From: Paraescarpia echinospica | Lineage: Eukaryota > Annelida > Polychaeta > Sabellida > Siboglinidae | Direction of reading: 5' to 3' | Length of the DNA: 64,000 bases | NCBI GenBank assembly: GCA_020002185.1 | Contig: CM034543.1 | Span: 7,302,000-7,365,999 of the forward strand | Part shown: one piece after another, positions 16,951 through 26,640 of the stretch | How positions within the stretch are numbered: the stretch's first letter is position 1 | How the letters are laid out: each line of letters starts with the position of its first letter | Program-made: the position numbers and the translations under genes | Notes under the pieces: generated by a model | The model's database searches: none | Seen by the model: the letters and a program-made list of their open reading frames with translations, nothing else | What the model was told of the DNA's origin: nothing

Positions 16951-17434
16951 TGTCGCGCTTACATTTATCCGGGCGTTAAATTTTATCCGGGTGATGTTTA
17001 TGTGCATATGTAAGGCATAATATTTGGCACCAGTAGATTACGTAGTGATACATAATATCCAGTAGTTAAATATGTTTCGTTTGTTGTCGTAATACGAGCG
17101 TTATAGTTAGAGTACATAATTATAATTTGCTATTTCAGATTTGTGACCAAGTATAAGAGTAAGTCACGTGACGTGTGCGTGGAGAGGAAACTGTTTTATG
17201 ACAGAAATGGTTTATGTCTGTGGGAAGCAAACATTTTATAATTTATGTATATATATATATAGACATATATATATATATATATAATATATATATATATATA
17301 TAAACATTCACAACGCCCGAATAAATGAAAGCGTGACAGTCGTAGATGGTGATAAATACATTCCCCTAGATATGCGCACGCGCAGAAACGTCACCCGGAT
17401 ATTATTTAACGCCCGGATAAATGTAAGCGCGACA
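16951..17434. mobile_element. TIR (MITE-like) element with an extra internal terminus
   Basis: The left terminus tgtcgcgcttacatttatcc at 16951 is the reverse complement of the right terminus ending gtaagcgcgaca at 17434. The inverted match continues inward about 45 bp (gggcgttaaat...tatccgggtga). A third, diverged terminus in right-end orientation (cgcccgaataaatgaaagcg) lies at about 17314-17338, just after an AT-dinucleotide run. No clear target duplication is visible. Confidence 0.75.
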
Positions 17435-17740
17435 GTTCCTCCAGCTCTTGTTCACTCATTGAAGATCTCGCTGGGTGGTCTGGTGTCAGTTCATTTTGGG
17501 CCGGCCTCTCCTCCGTCTTCCTTCTGGTGTTCATCATAACACCTGGTTGGCGAATCTTGTAAGGGGAAGCCGTGAAACATGACCTAGCCAGTTCATGCGC
17601 CGCTTGCAGATCGTACTGGACACTGGAGTTTACTTCGCCCGTTCTCTGACTTCCTCGTTAGTAATGAAGTCGCTCCATTTGATGCTCAAAATCTTCCTAA
17701 TGCATCTTGAGTCGAACGCGTCAAGCATCATCTCCTGGCT

Positions 17741-18223
17741 TTACTTTATATGCCAAGTTTCGTAGACATAGAGTAAGGTGGACAAGACTTTGGAATAGTA
17801 GAAGCGCAGCTTGGTCTTGAGTGTGAACTTCTTGCTTGTCCAGATCTTGTTTAGCTGATTGAAGGCTGCGGAGGCTTTACCTAGTCTGCTGTTGATCTCA
17901 TGGTCCATTGCACCCTGGTTGTTGATGGAACTTCCCAGGTAGGTAAAGTCTTCAACACTTTCAACTTTGTTCTGACAAACGAGGACGTCAGAAGGTGTCT
18001 GATGTTCACCCGAATTCATATTCTTGGTCTTCTTGCTGCTTATTGACAGACCTAGTCCTCTTGCGGCTTCACCAGTGGCATCCACTATATCTTGGAGACC
18101 CTGGGTACTGTTGGACAACGCTGCAATATCAGTAGCGAAGTCAAGATCAGACAGTTTGCTTCCTCCATACCAGTCGATGCCCTGGTCTTTCGTCGCTCTC
18201 TTCAGGACCCAGTCAATAGTCAC
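17741..18223 (-). pseudogene. LINE reverse transcriptase, palm/thumb part
   Basis: Begins MTIDWVLKRATKDQGIDW. It contains LDFATDIAALSNSTQGLQDI where the family has a F-A-D-D active site, so one catalytic Asp is replaced by Thr. It continues with VESVEDFTYLGSSI and a LRFYYSKVLSTLLYVYETW block typical of LINE RT thumbs. It is frameshifted against the upstream RT segment near 18222. Confidence 0.85.
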
Positions 18224-18852
18224 AGCGAAGAGAATTCGGGAGAGAATACAGCTTGACGAACACCGGTAAGGACCTGGAACCAGTCGCTGAAACTATCCTC
18301 TGTCCGTATACAGCAGCGGGAATTGACATAGATGTACTCAATTGCTCTGACTACCATTTCCGGGATTCCGTATGAGATGAGTACTCTACACAAGGAGGGT
18401 ATGTGGATGCTGTCGAATGCCTTGCTGAAATCGATGAAACTAACTGCAATGGGCATCAGGAACTCTTGGCACTTCTCAATGATGCGTTGGAGAGTGAAAA
18501 TCTGCTCTGCGCATGAGCTCTTTGGTCTGAAGCCCGCTTGCTTCTCGCGCAGCTCGCTGTCGACTACGTCTCTCATCCGGTTCAAGATCATCTGGCAGTA
18601 GACTTTACCAGGAATAGACAACAAGGTCACTCCCCTCCGATTGTCACACTCGGCAAGATTCCCTTTCTTGAGGATACAGACGACAGCACCGTCTTTCCAA
18701 TCCTCAGGGACAACTCCGGAATTCCACACCTGGTTGCAAATCTGGCACATCCACTGGACTGTCTCCTTGCCACCATCTTTTAGTATTTCGGCGTTGATGC
18801 CGTCCATGTCTGGCGACTTGTCGTTTTTCTGCTTCTTAATGGCCTTCCTCAC
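18220..18852 (-). pseudogene. LINE reverse transcriptase, fingers/palm part
   Basis: Contains KNDKSPDMDGINAEILK, VCILKKGNLAECDNRRGVTL, KQAGFRPKSSCAEQIFTL and AVSFIDFSKAFDSIHIPSL. These are the consecutive RT motifs of the RTE class, including the first catalytic Asp in F-I-D-F-x-KAFD. It stops where the frame shifts into the next segment. Confidence 0.88.
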
Positions 18853-19465
18853 TTCCTCTTCAGTGAAGTCATCTGTGTTAATGGGGAGAGTAGTTACGGG
18901 ATTTTCAGGCTCGGCAGAGGTAGCCTGTTCGGGCCGGTTGAGTACTTCACAAAAGTGTTCCGCCCACCTTGCCAGCTTCTCCTCTCCATTCGACAGAAGT
19001 GTTCCGTCCTTGAAGTAGTGCCGGTGACTCTCTTCGCAATACGGTACACTGACCTTATGTCATTGCGGGCAGCTGCCTCCTCTGATTTCTCTGCCTGGCT
19101 ATCCAGCCACTCCCGTTTGTCTCGTTGGGCACTGTGTTTGACTTCTCTGTCTTTCTCAATATAGGCCTGGTAGAAGACTGTGTTGTCTAATGCACTATTG
19201 TGCCGCTTTTGGTGTAGCTGTTTCCTTTCAGTGATGAGCTCCCAGGTACGGTCGCTGATTCATTCTTCCTTCAAGGGTTTCTGGTACCCGAGGATGTCCT
19301 CGCCCGCTGTCATCATTGCCTCCTTCATCCCCCCCTCTGAAAATGCGTCAAAGCAATTCCGTATAGAGACGTGGAACCTCTCCTGCACTCCAGGAGTCTT
19401 CAGTTTTGCGATGTCAAACTTCTTGGGCAGGGTTGTGTTTTTCGTTTGCCTTTTCAGCCTTATCT

Positions 19466-19993
19466 TCAGCTGGCCAGGTGGTGGTCGCTGCAGACATCTG
19501 CTCCTCTATAGGATCGTGCGTCCTGCAAACATGGGACCCTCCAACCTGGGCCGATGGTGAAGTGGTCAATCTGAGTGACAGTTCTGTGGTCATTAGAGAT
19601 CCATGTTATGTTGTGGATGTCCTTATGCTGGAACATGGAGGAACCAATCTTGAGGCTGTTCATAGAGCAGAACTGAATGAAGCGGTCCCCATTCTCCGTT
19701 TGCCTGCCATAAGCATGTGGGCCGAGAGTACTCACCTGTCACCGCCTATCTGTGCATTCATGTCCCCCATGACGACTTTGATATCATGGCGTGGGATTGT
19801 ATCGACCAGGTCCTGCAGTTGTTGGTAGAATTCGTCCTTCACTGATGGAGACTTTGGCGTGAGGAGACATAAACCTTGTTTTGATCAATCGTTCATTTAT
19901 TGGTACCCCTTCTACAAGTGCATTCTTGGCAGTTCTGTCGAGGATGAAGGCAACACCTTCCCTGTGGATGTTGTCCTGTCTCCCAGAGTACAT
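19466..19993 (-). pseudogene. LINE endonuclease domain (AP-endonuclease-like)
   Basis: Two minus-strand pieces in different frames. 19784-19993 has HREGVAFILDRTAKNAL and NERLIKTRFMSPHAKVSI. 19466-19735 has LGPHAYGRQTENGDRF, FCSMNSLKIGSSMFQHKDIH, TWISNDHRTVTQIDHF and RGADVCSDHHL. The SDH near the end is the catalytic motif of these endonucleases and is still intact. A frameshift separates the pieces. Confidence 0.82.
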
Positions 19994-20843
19994 GATGGTC
20001 TTATTCTCTAAGTTGAATTCTCCAGAATTCGTCCAGCGAACCTAGGGTGTTTATCTTATAGCTGTCCATTTCATGTATAACTTGAGCCAGCTTTGGGTCA
20101 TACTCTTTGCAATTAGTACTCGAGTTCTCAGGGCAGCAGCTTCCTCTCTTCGGAGGCTTTCACTGTTGTCCGTCATAGAGTCTCCAGGAGGAGACGACTG
20201 TCGTTCCGGCTGCTGAGGATCCGCTGATATGCGTTGATCTGTTTTCGTAGGAACAGGGTGCTAACCTGTAGCCAAACCCCCTTACAGTTAGTTTAAGAGA
20301 CTGTAGAAGGAAAATCGTCTCTGATAACCAACAGCCGACATCCACAGAACTGAGGTGGCTCGCCTTTGGTCATGAACATGTGGCCGTTGAGTTCCAGTTG
20401 AAGGACTCCTCCGCCCTGGCCGGTGACTTCATCAAGGAAGTTCATACTATTGATGTCATATTGAGCATCACCCCCTCATATCGTTTAGTCCGCCAGCTGA
20501 AGCGGTCTGCCGGGGTGTGGCGCTAGGAGCCAGACGTGAGAGAATGGGAGATGGATGAGGACCAGTGGGCCCGTCCACCCTACAAAGGTAGAGTGCAGCT
20601 GCCAGACCACAAAGGTACTACCTCTATCCAGAGCTCTCTACACCCCAAGAAGCTTCGTGATTGTGAATTATTCATCTTACTTACATAGCTGCATAAAGAA
20701 ACGTCTGTTTTAATTCGTTCAATCAGATAGGTGACTCACGCTATATAACACCAACAATTATTTGAAGTCATCTCACTGACGTTGCACAAAGAACTGTTCG
20801 TGTTGGTCGGTTCAAACTTCAATGGGAGGGATGATGCTGCAAA

Positions 20844-21705
20844 CAGGCCTGGAGTAACAGTAATAAGTAATAGTAATAGTAACGATTACAAGCATTGAAG
20901 TAATAGTAATAAGTTGAGCAAAAACCCAATGTAATTGTAATAGGAAGCAATGTAATAGTAATTGACCTATTATTTTTATATTACTATTGAACAATTCAAC
21001 CGAATTTCAACTACATAACAATTACATTTGATTAGATTGTAGATTCCACTAGGTTCTTCGGGTTTATGGTTGCTCCCCTTGTCAACTTCAGCGTGGCCCT
21101 CATGAAGTTTACCCTCTGGAGGGTTTTATGAGCGTTTACACAGCAAGGGACACTGGTACAGTGGGACTGCTGCTGTGCTGAGCCAATAACTAACTGTCCA
21201 CCAAGCATCAAGCAGTAGAGCAATGTGGTTTAATTAGACTGTAATATAATCCACCACGTTATGTGGCATTGGCTATTGCTTTTGTCTATCATTCCAGTAT
21301 GGTATTTAAATATAAAATGGAACATATATGTTCTATCCGTAGTTAGTATATTGTACTAAATATGGCATATATATATTGTGGTAAATATTTATGATTTTGT
21401 TTACTTTATAATACTTCCCTAACGATGATGATGATGAAAGTACTTGACATTATAAAATATTATTTCAAATACTTTGGGCATGGGTATCAATAAATAGCAA
21501 GTTAGATTTTTGTATTCACCTGTCATGTTTAACTTCTTGAGACTGAGTCTCGAAATACCATAAAATGTTCCGATGAAAAATGTAACAGTAATACTAATTG
21601 CTTCAAATGTAATAGCAATAGGAAGAATTCAGCATGTAATAGTAATAGGACGTAAACAATGTAATACTAATATATTACATTGAATTGTAATTGACCCCAG
21701 GCCAG
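20844..21705. mobile_element. 862-bp non-autonomous hAT-like element with 8-bp target duplication
   Basis: Flanked by perfect 8-bp direct repeats GCTGCAAA at 20836-20843 and 21706-21713. Termini are inverted: CAGGCCTGGAGTAA at the left and the complement CTGGCCTGGGGTCAA at the right. Both subterminal zones are filled with TAATAGTAAT-type repeats, which could be transposase-binding sites. No transposase is encoded. It interrupts the hAT transposase-bearing sequence. Confidence 0.85.
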
Positions 21706-23044
21706 GCTGCAAAGCATCGACAAGGTTACTGATTCTTGATTTCGTTATAGCGAGTGGTACCGAATGGTAGCAGGTGACGCAGGGCAAAGTCACGCTAGTT
21801 AGGGTAGGTAACTTCCATTGATGATTGAACACTAAGACAGTGTCAGATTCGAACTTAATCTTGGCACATGCATCTTCCTGGAGACCAAGAAGCTCTGTCT
21901 GTGCAGCATCGGTGTCATCTGGTACACTTGTCACTGGCGCAGTGAAAGGATTCCCAACAACCGAGTCGTGTGACTGGATATCTCCGGGAAGTACCTTGTG
22001 AATTCCACATCCAGAGCTTTCAGGTGCTCAAACATCAAACTCTGTATTGTGTCATCGCTGTCTTCGGCGATTTCTGATACCGTTTCCAACATTGCGATGT
22101 TGTCTAAGCCAATCATGCGCCTTCAATTCTCCAGCTTGCGCATTAAAGCTTTGACTTTTTCAACAAAATCAATGATCAAGATTTCTTTCCCCTGATGTTC
22201 AACGTTCAGATTGTTGAGCTGTCCGCCGAAGATGTCGACGAGGTAAGCTAGTCGTAGTTCCCATCCATCTTCTGTCCAGGCTGAAAGAATCTCCACTTTG
22301 TTCTGTATACTGAGAACGAGCTTCATTTCCTCTCTGAGTGCTAACACATGTCGGACAACTTTGCCTTTGGAGAGCCAGCGCACTTGTGTATGGAACAGAA
22401 GAGTTTCATGGACAAAGTTTCTCGAACAAAGTTCACAGTTTTTATGAAAGGGTTTCCAGGAGCGCCTGAGGCAGCGTCTTTGATGCAAGGGCCTGTCTGT
22501 GTATCATGCAGTGAAGTGAGAAGGCACGTGGAGCTTTTCGTTTGACGAGGGTTACAAATCCTGATCGAGATCCAAGTATTGCAAAGGCCCCGTCGGTACA
22601 CACACCACAGATTTTGTTCCAGCAAGGCCTTCGGTTTCAAAGAATTAAGTCAGTTTTTTAATCACGTCTTCCCCCTTTGGATGTTAACTCGAGGTCATCA
22701 AAAAAGAAGAATTCTTACTTCAGGTTTCCATTGTGAATGTACCTGGCGAACACCATCAGTTGGGAGCAGGACTGAACATCTGTCGATACATCATGTTGGA
22801 TGGTGAACGCCATCAGTTGGGAGCAGGACTGAACATCTGTCGATACATCATGTTGGATGGTGAACACCATCAGTTGGGAGCAGGACTGAACAACTGACGA
22901 TACATCATGTTGGATGGTGAACAAACCAGCACGTTTGATTTCCTGGATCACCTGTTCTTTGATGTCCAAAGAAAGCTCACATATTCTCTCGACGAACAGT
23001 ATCATTGGGAAGAAAAATGCCAAATGGCCCCAACGCTGTGTCAT
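21706..23044 (-). pseudogene. hAT transposase pseudogene (ZBED/SCAND3-like family)
   Basis: Read from right to left: ELSLDIKEQVIQEIKRAG, a triplicated FTIQHDVSTDVQSCSQLMV segment, ARYIHNGNLK, then KALLEQNLWCVYR, FIKTVNFVRETLS, TQVRWLSKGKVVRHVLALRE, AYLVDIFGGQLNNLNVEHQG and an LKALDVEFTRYFPEI block. These are the successive blocks of hAT transposases of the kind domesticated in vertebrates as ZBED5/SCAND3-like proteins. The N-terminal BED finger is missing and there are several frameshifts, so it is inactive. Confidence 0.85.
22748..22918 (-). repeat. 57-bp in-frame triplication inside the transposase
   Basis: Three 57-bp units (22748-22804, 22805-22861, 22862-22918), nearly identical, each encode a 19-residue FTIQHDVSTDVQSCSQLMV-like segment. 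Ordinary members of this family have one copy of this segment. Confidence 0.95.
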
Positions 23045-23045
23045 G

Positions 23046-24251
23046 ATCTCGGTGATAACGGGGGCCTAACACGGGCCTAGTAGGCTTTGCGGAAATAATG
23101 TTGTCGACTATCATAGTGATAGGGATTTAAAACTGCATTCTGAGATAGTTCTTCTTTTAACTACAAATTTCAACATGTTCCATGCATTATAATTATATCA
23201 CTTTCTTCAACTCCATATAAACTTTGTTTCACATAATATGCAAATTTAAGATAAAACGGCGCAAAAGACCTAAAATTATATGCCATATGTCGCCCTAGAC
23301 GTTTATTATTCCGCTGGCCGGATCTGGCGACAAGTAATTTTGCAGCGGCATAATTTATTGCTAGTAATATATCAAATGCCAAGGTGACATATATACCGCA
23401 GCATGCACGAACAAGTAACTGACTATCGTTGACGTTGGAGGCCAACATACACTTACTCGAATACAGTTAAAATGTTAATTCAACTCAAAATGTAACTTTA
23501 GCACATGTGTAGGCTACCGTTATTAATAACCAAGCATACTTTATTGAATAATATATCAAATGCTAAATTGACATACAGTGTATATACGGTAGCAAGTATG
23601 ATCAAATATGTAAATATTGTTCATCTTGTGTATCACATATATACTTTTTTAAATACAGTTAAAATGTTTGTTTAACTGCAACTTTACTATATATGTAGAC
23701 TACGGTAGGCTCTTGTTTGTGTATTTCGTGTATGTTGGCAAAAGTGTGTTCTCGCAAATGCAGTAGGCTCTATTCGTAACAACGTATGCTTCCTACGTGC
23801 TACCTGCTACCTGCATGCCTACAACATTCAACCGGTCACGTTACGCAATTTATCACGCCCGAGACTCATATCAGTTAGGTAATGAACGGTTTGAAATCTC
23901 CTTATCACTTAAGCGGAACGAGTTAGCGTGAAATCGATATCTTCGTGCCTACCTGAATCACGTTTTATCTTGACGTCGCATCACTGTTCACACGTAGGCC
24001 AATTCAACACAAGTTGCTATACGATATAGATATCATCAAGACATGCAAATGAAATCTTGTGGCAATAGATAAATAAGGAATGTTGGCATATGTGTATGGC
24101 TGTTTATTTAAGATTCGCAGTTTGTTTTTGTAGGGCCTACACAATATAACAATTTCGCCAACATATAGGCTACATGTTGGCGAAATTGCACTTTTTTGAC
24201 ATTGCATATACACTATATATATAATATGTACGTATGTGTATATATATATAT
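23046..24251. other. AT-rich non-coding stretch
   Basis: No gene or clear element. Two related segments share taatatatcaaatgc-x-aa-x-tgacatat (about 23365-23395 and 23548-23575), suggesting an old tandem duplication of about 180 bp. Confidence 0.45.
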
Positions 24252-24429
24252 ATTAACGGAATATATTTAATTGTAATAATATATATATATATTATATATA
24301 TATAATTTATATGTGTGCATATATATATACGTGTATATATATATATACACGTATATATATATATATGCGCACATATAAATTATATATATAATATATATAT
24401 ATTATTACAATTAAATATATTCCGTTAAT
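24252..24429. repeat. 178-bp AT-rich palindrome (snapback, MITE-like)
   Basis: Begins attaacggaatatatttaat and ends with its reverse complement (attaaatatattccgttaat). Arms of about 85 bp run almost to the centre (tacgtgtatat...atatacacgta). They differ mainly in AT-run lengths and one g/c site (gtgtgcat versus atgcgcac). Confidence 0.93.
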
Positions 24430-25139
24430 TTTCATTACTCGATGTAGCAAGATTATATGTTAACTACTTCAGCGTGGGGATTGTTGTTCACTAGAGTTCA
24501 CAGTGTAAACAGATAATGTAATCAGAGTTTAGCTTCTCCACTAGACCAGCTTTACATATGGAATAAATGCGACGATAATAATTTAGACATTGTTATCAGA
24601 GAAGCCACGGTTGCAGCATTCGATTAAATGAAAAAAAACTGCGGCGGAGATTAATAAGCTAGGACCTAGACCATTATTCCTATACACAGTTTGAAACATG
24701 TATAATGCAGACATAAATAATGTACACAAAGTGTCCAAATGGAGATTAGAGTAAACAGATAAATTGAATGCAGTGCGACGCAGGGGGCTTTACATAAACA
24801 GGGTAAGTATATATTCTTATTGTATTCGCCATAACGATTGATCTAGTTGTATGATAACGATGATATTTGATTGAAGTGTACACTTATGATTGCAAGAATA
24901 TTACATTTTTTGTTAGCTGGATGCTTCTTTTAATGCACCACTGGCGGATCAAATATGCAATTTTTGTTGTCATAATACTCAGTAACGATTATAACACTTG
25001 GTTTTTAATATCGCTAAACCCCACAGCCACAAATAGGTCTATGTAAAAGCATAGGCAATTATTTTACAGTCTATGCCTCCTCGGGCCCTACTGAGACACG
25101 TCTGTTTTTGAACATTGTAACCACAGAGGTGTACGTGAC
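24430..25139. other. non-coding stretch
   Basis: AT-rich, no feature recognised. Confidence 0.4.
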
Positions 25140-25560
25140 TATTTCTACCTAGAGCTACACACGCCCGCGGGCAAAACGCGGGTACGTGTTTGCGCGTACG
25201 TGTCTACTGCCCCGAACCTAAGCTTCCCAGGAGAATCGCTGCCTGGAAATTGGCTTGCTTGCGCGGAGTTGCGCCGTGACGAAACGTGACGAGGCCCTCA
25301 ACTCCTCGCGGGCGCACGTGCGTTGCCGAACGTAGGCCATCTAGCGTGCACCGACGTAGCGTCATTTATCTGCGGTTGAACCTGACGCACCGGGTTGGCC
25401 CAATGGCATTGTGCGCGCGGGCGGAAATCGATGAAAAGCCGTCGGCGCGCGAACAAAGAGGCGACGAGACGAGCACTCTAAGAGGGCGTTGTATAACGCA
25501 GGTCGTTCACTGGGCTGGGTTAGAAACTTCACCGGTGTTGTCTCAAATTCGCGATCAATA
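25140..25560. promoter_or_regulatory. CpG-rich island-like segment
   Basis: Much richer in G+C and CpG than its surroundings (for example acgcccgcgggcaaaacgcg, cctcgcgggcgcacgtgcg). It contains a CCCAATGG element near 25400. An open frame of 91 codons lies within it (25286-25561) but has no recognisable family. It could be a promoter or first exon of an unseen gene, or simply a GC-rich repeat. Confidence 0.25.
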
Positions 25561-25999
25561 AATCGCAGAAATGACCAGGGTGATGTAATCTAATCTACGT
25601 CGCCCGGATTAAGAAATTTATTTTTAATAGATAACGACGCGTAATGTTAACACACAGGACCTGTATTTAGAATGTTGTATTTGAAGGACTTCCTCGTTTG
25701 TTGGTCTGGATGGCCATGGAATTTTAAGCCACATTTGGAATATGTCGAGCTTTTCACGGCAAACGTTAAAAAGTTGCTATTCCAAGGCAATATGGGTCCC
25801 CATCGAGAGCATCACTGTAATGAAAAAAATAAACGGTCCCATAACAATATGTGCAATTGAGATGATTTGAGAACAGGAATTTAATCGCAATCATCACAAT
25901 CCTTCTAGATAGAACGAAACATTATTTTGGCGTTTTGCATACTAATGACTGGTGTGTGTTTGCCAACGTGTATGTAAAAAATAGACGTCATATCTAACA
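25561..25999. other. non-coding stretch
   Basis: Nothing recognised. Confidence 0.4.
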
Positions 26000-26640
26000 C
26001 AAATGCCATATCTCAGAAACCATTCAGCAACATGTTCTTTAATTTTGCATAGGCATATCTTAGGATACTGCCACTATGCACGAAAAAATTGTATTTGACT
26101 GAATCATTATAACGGCGTCCCCAGGGCCCCCAAACTGGTAAATGTTCACATTGACCTATTTTTTTCAAAAACCCTTCAGTAACTTTTTCTCTGATTTTGC
26201 ATAGACATTTCATGTGGTAGTGCCACTGAACACAACAGATCTGTATTTGATTGAATCATTCCAAGGGCACCTTCCGGTGCCCCAAAATGCTAAATTTTAA
26301 AATTTTGCCTATTTTCTCAAAAACTGGAATAACTTTTTCTCTAATTCGGTATTGATTTCCATGTTGTAGTGCCTCTATACACAAGGAATCTGTCTGCTTC
26401 AATCATTCTAAGGGCTCCAAAATACAAAATTTTCACATTTTTGCCTATTTTCTCAAAAGCTGCAGTGACTTTTCCTCTAATTTGGCAGACACATTCCAGG
26501 TGGTAATGCCACCATACACATTCCAGGTGGTAATGCCACCATATACATTCCAGGTGGTAATGCCACCATACACATTCCAGGTGGTAATGCCACCATACAC
26601 ATTCCAGGTGGTAATGCCACGACATCTCCAATTGATTGAA
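26000..26640. repeat. ~150-bp tandem repeat with an embedded 27-bp array
   Basis: At least three diverged units of about 150 bp share ttttctctaattttgcat-like text, a tggtagtgccac block, tttgattgaatcatt and ttttgcctattttctcaaaa. In the last unit the tggtagtgccac block is amplified to five 27-bp copies (about 26505-26630) of acattccaggtggtaatgcc plus accatac. Each copy can form the hairpin GGTGG-taatg-CCACC. Confidence 0.9.

Larger units (their letters stand above)
17437..20646 (-). mobile_element. RTE-like non-LTR retrotransposon (dead copy)
   Basis: Minus-strand order from right to left is 5' sequence, AP endonuclease-like domain (about 19466-19993), reverse transcriptase (about 17741-19200), and a C-terminal tail resembling RRRMNWLGHV near 17580. 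This is the order of RTE-type LINEs, whose endonucleases are often annotated as craniofacial development protein 2-like. Several frameshifts and a damaged RT active site show it is inactive. It is inserted between sequences related to each other, inside the larger hAT element. Confidence 0.75.
16657..23045 (-). mobile_element. degenerate hAT element carrying nested insertions
   Basis: A hAT-like terminal sequence cagtgtttctcaaacttttt begins at about 16657, and a hAT transposase pseudogene on the minus strand occupies 21706-23044. Between them lie a TIR element, an RTE-like LINE and a small hAT-like element. The right terminal repeat is not recognisable and the N-terminal BED zinc finger is absent, so the outer right boundary is only the last recognisable transposase sequence. 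Sequence at 16790-16910 resembles 20646-20800 (for example aagcttc-tgattgtgaatta), suggesting the LINE is flanked by duplicated or related element DNA. Confidence 0.6.

Noticed and set aside
25286..25561. A 91-codon open frame in the CpG-rich segment
   Set aside because: High CpG content makes stop-free frames likely by chance; no family was recognised.
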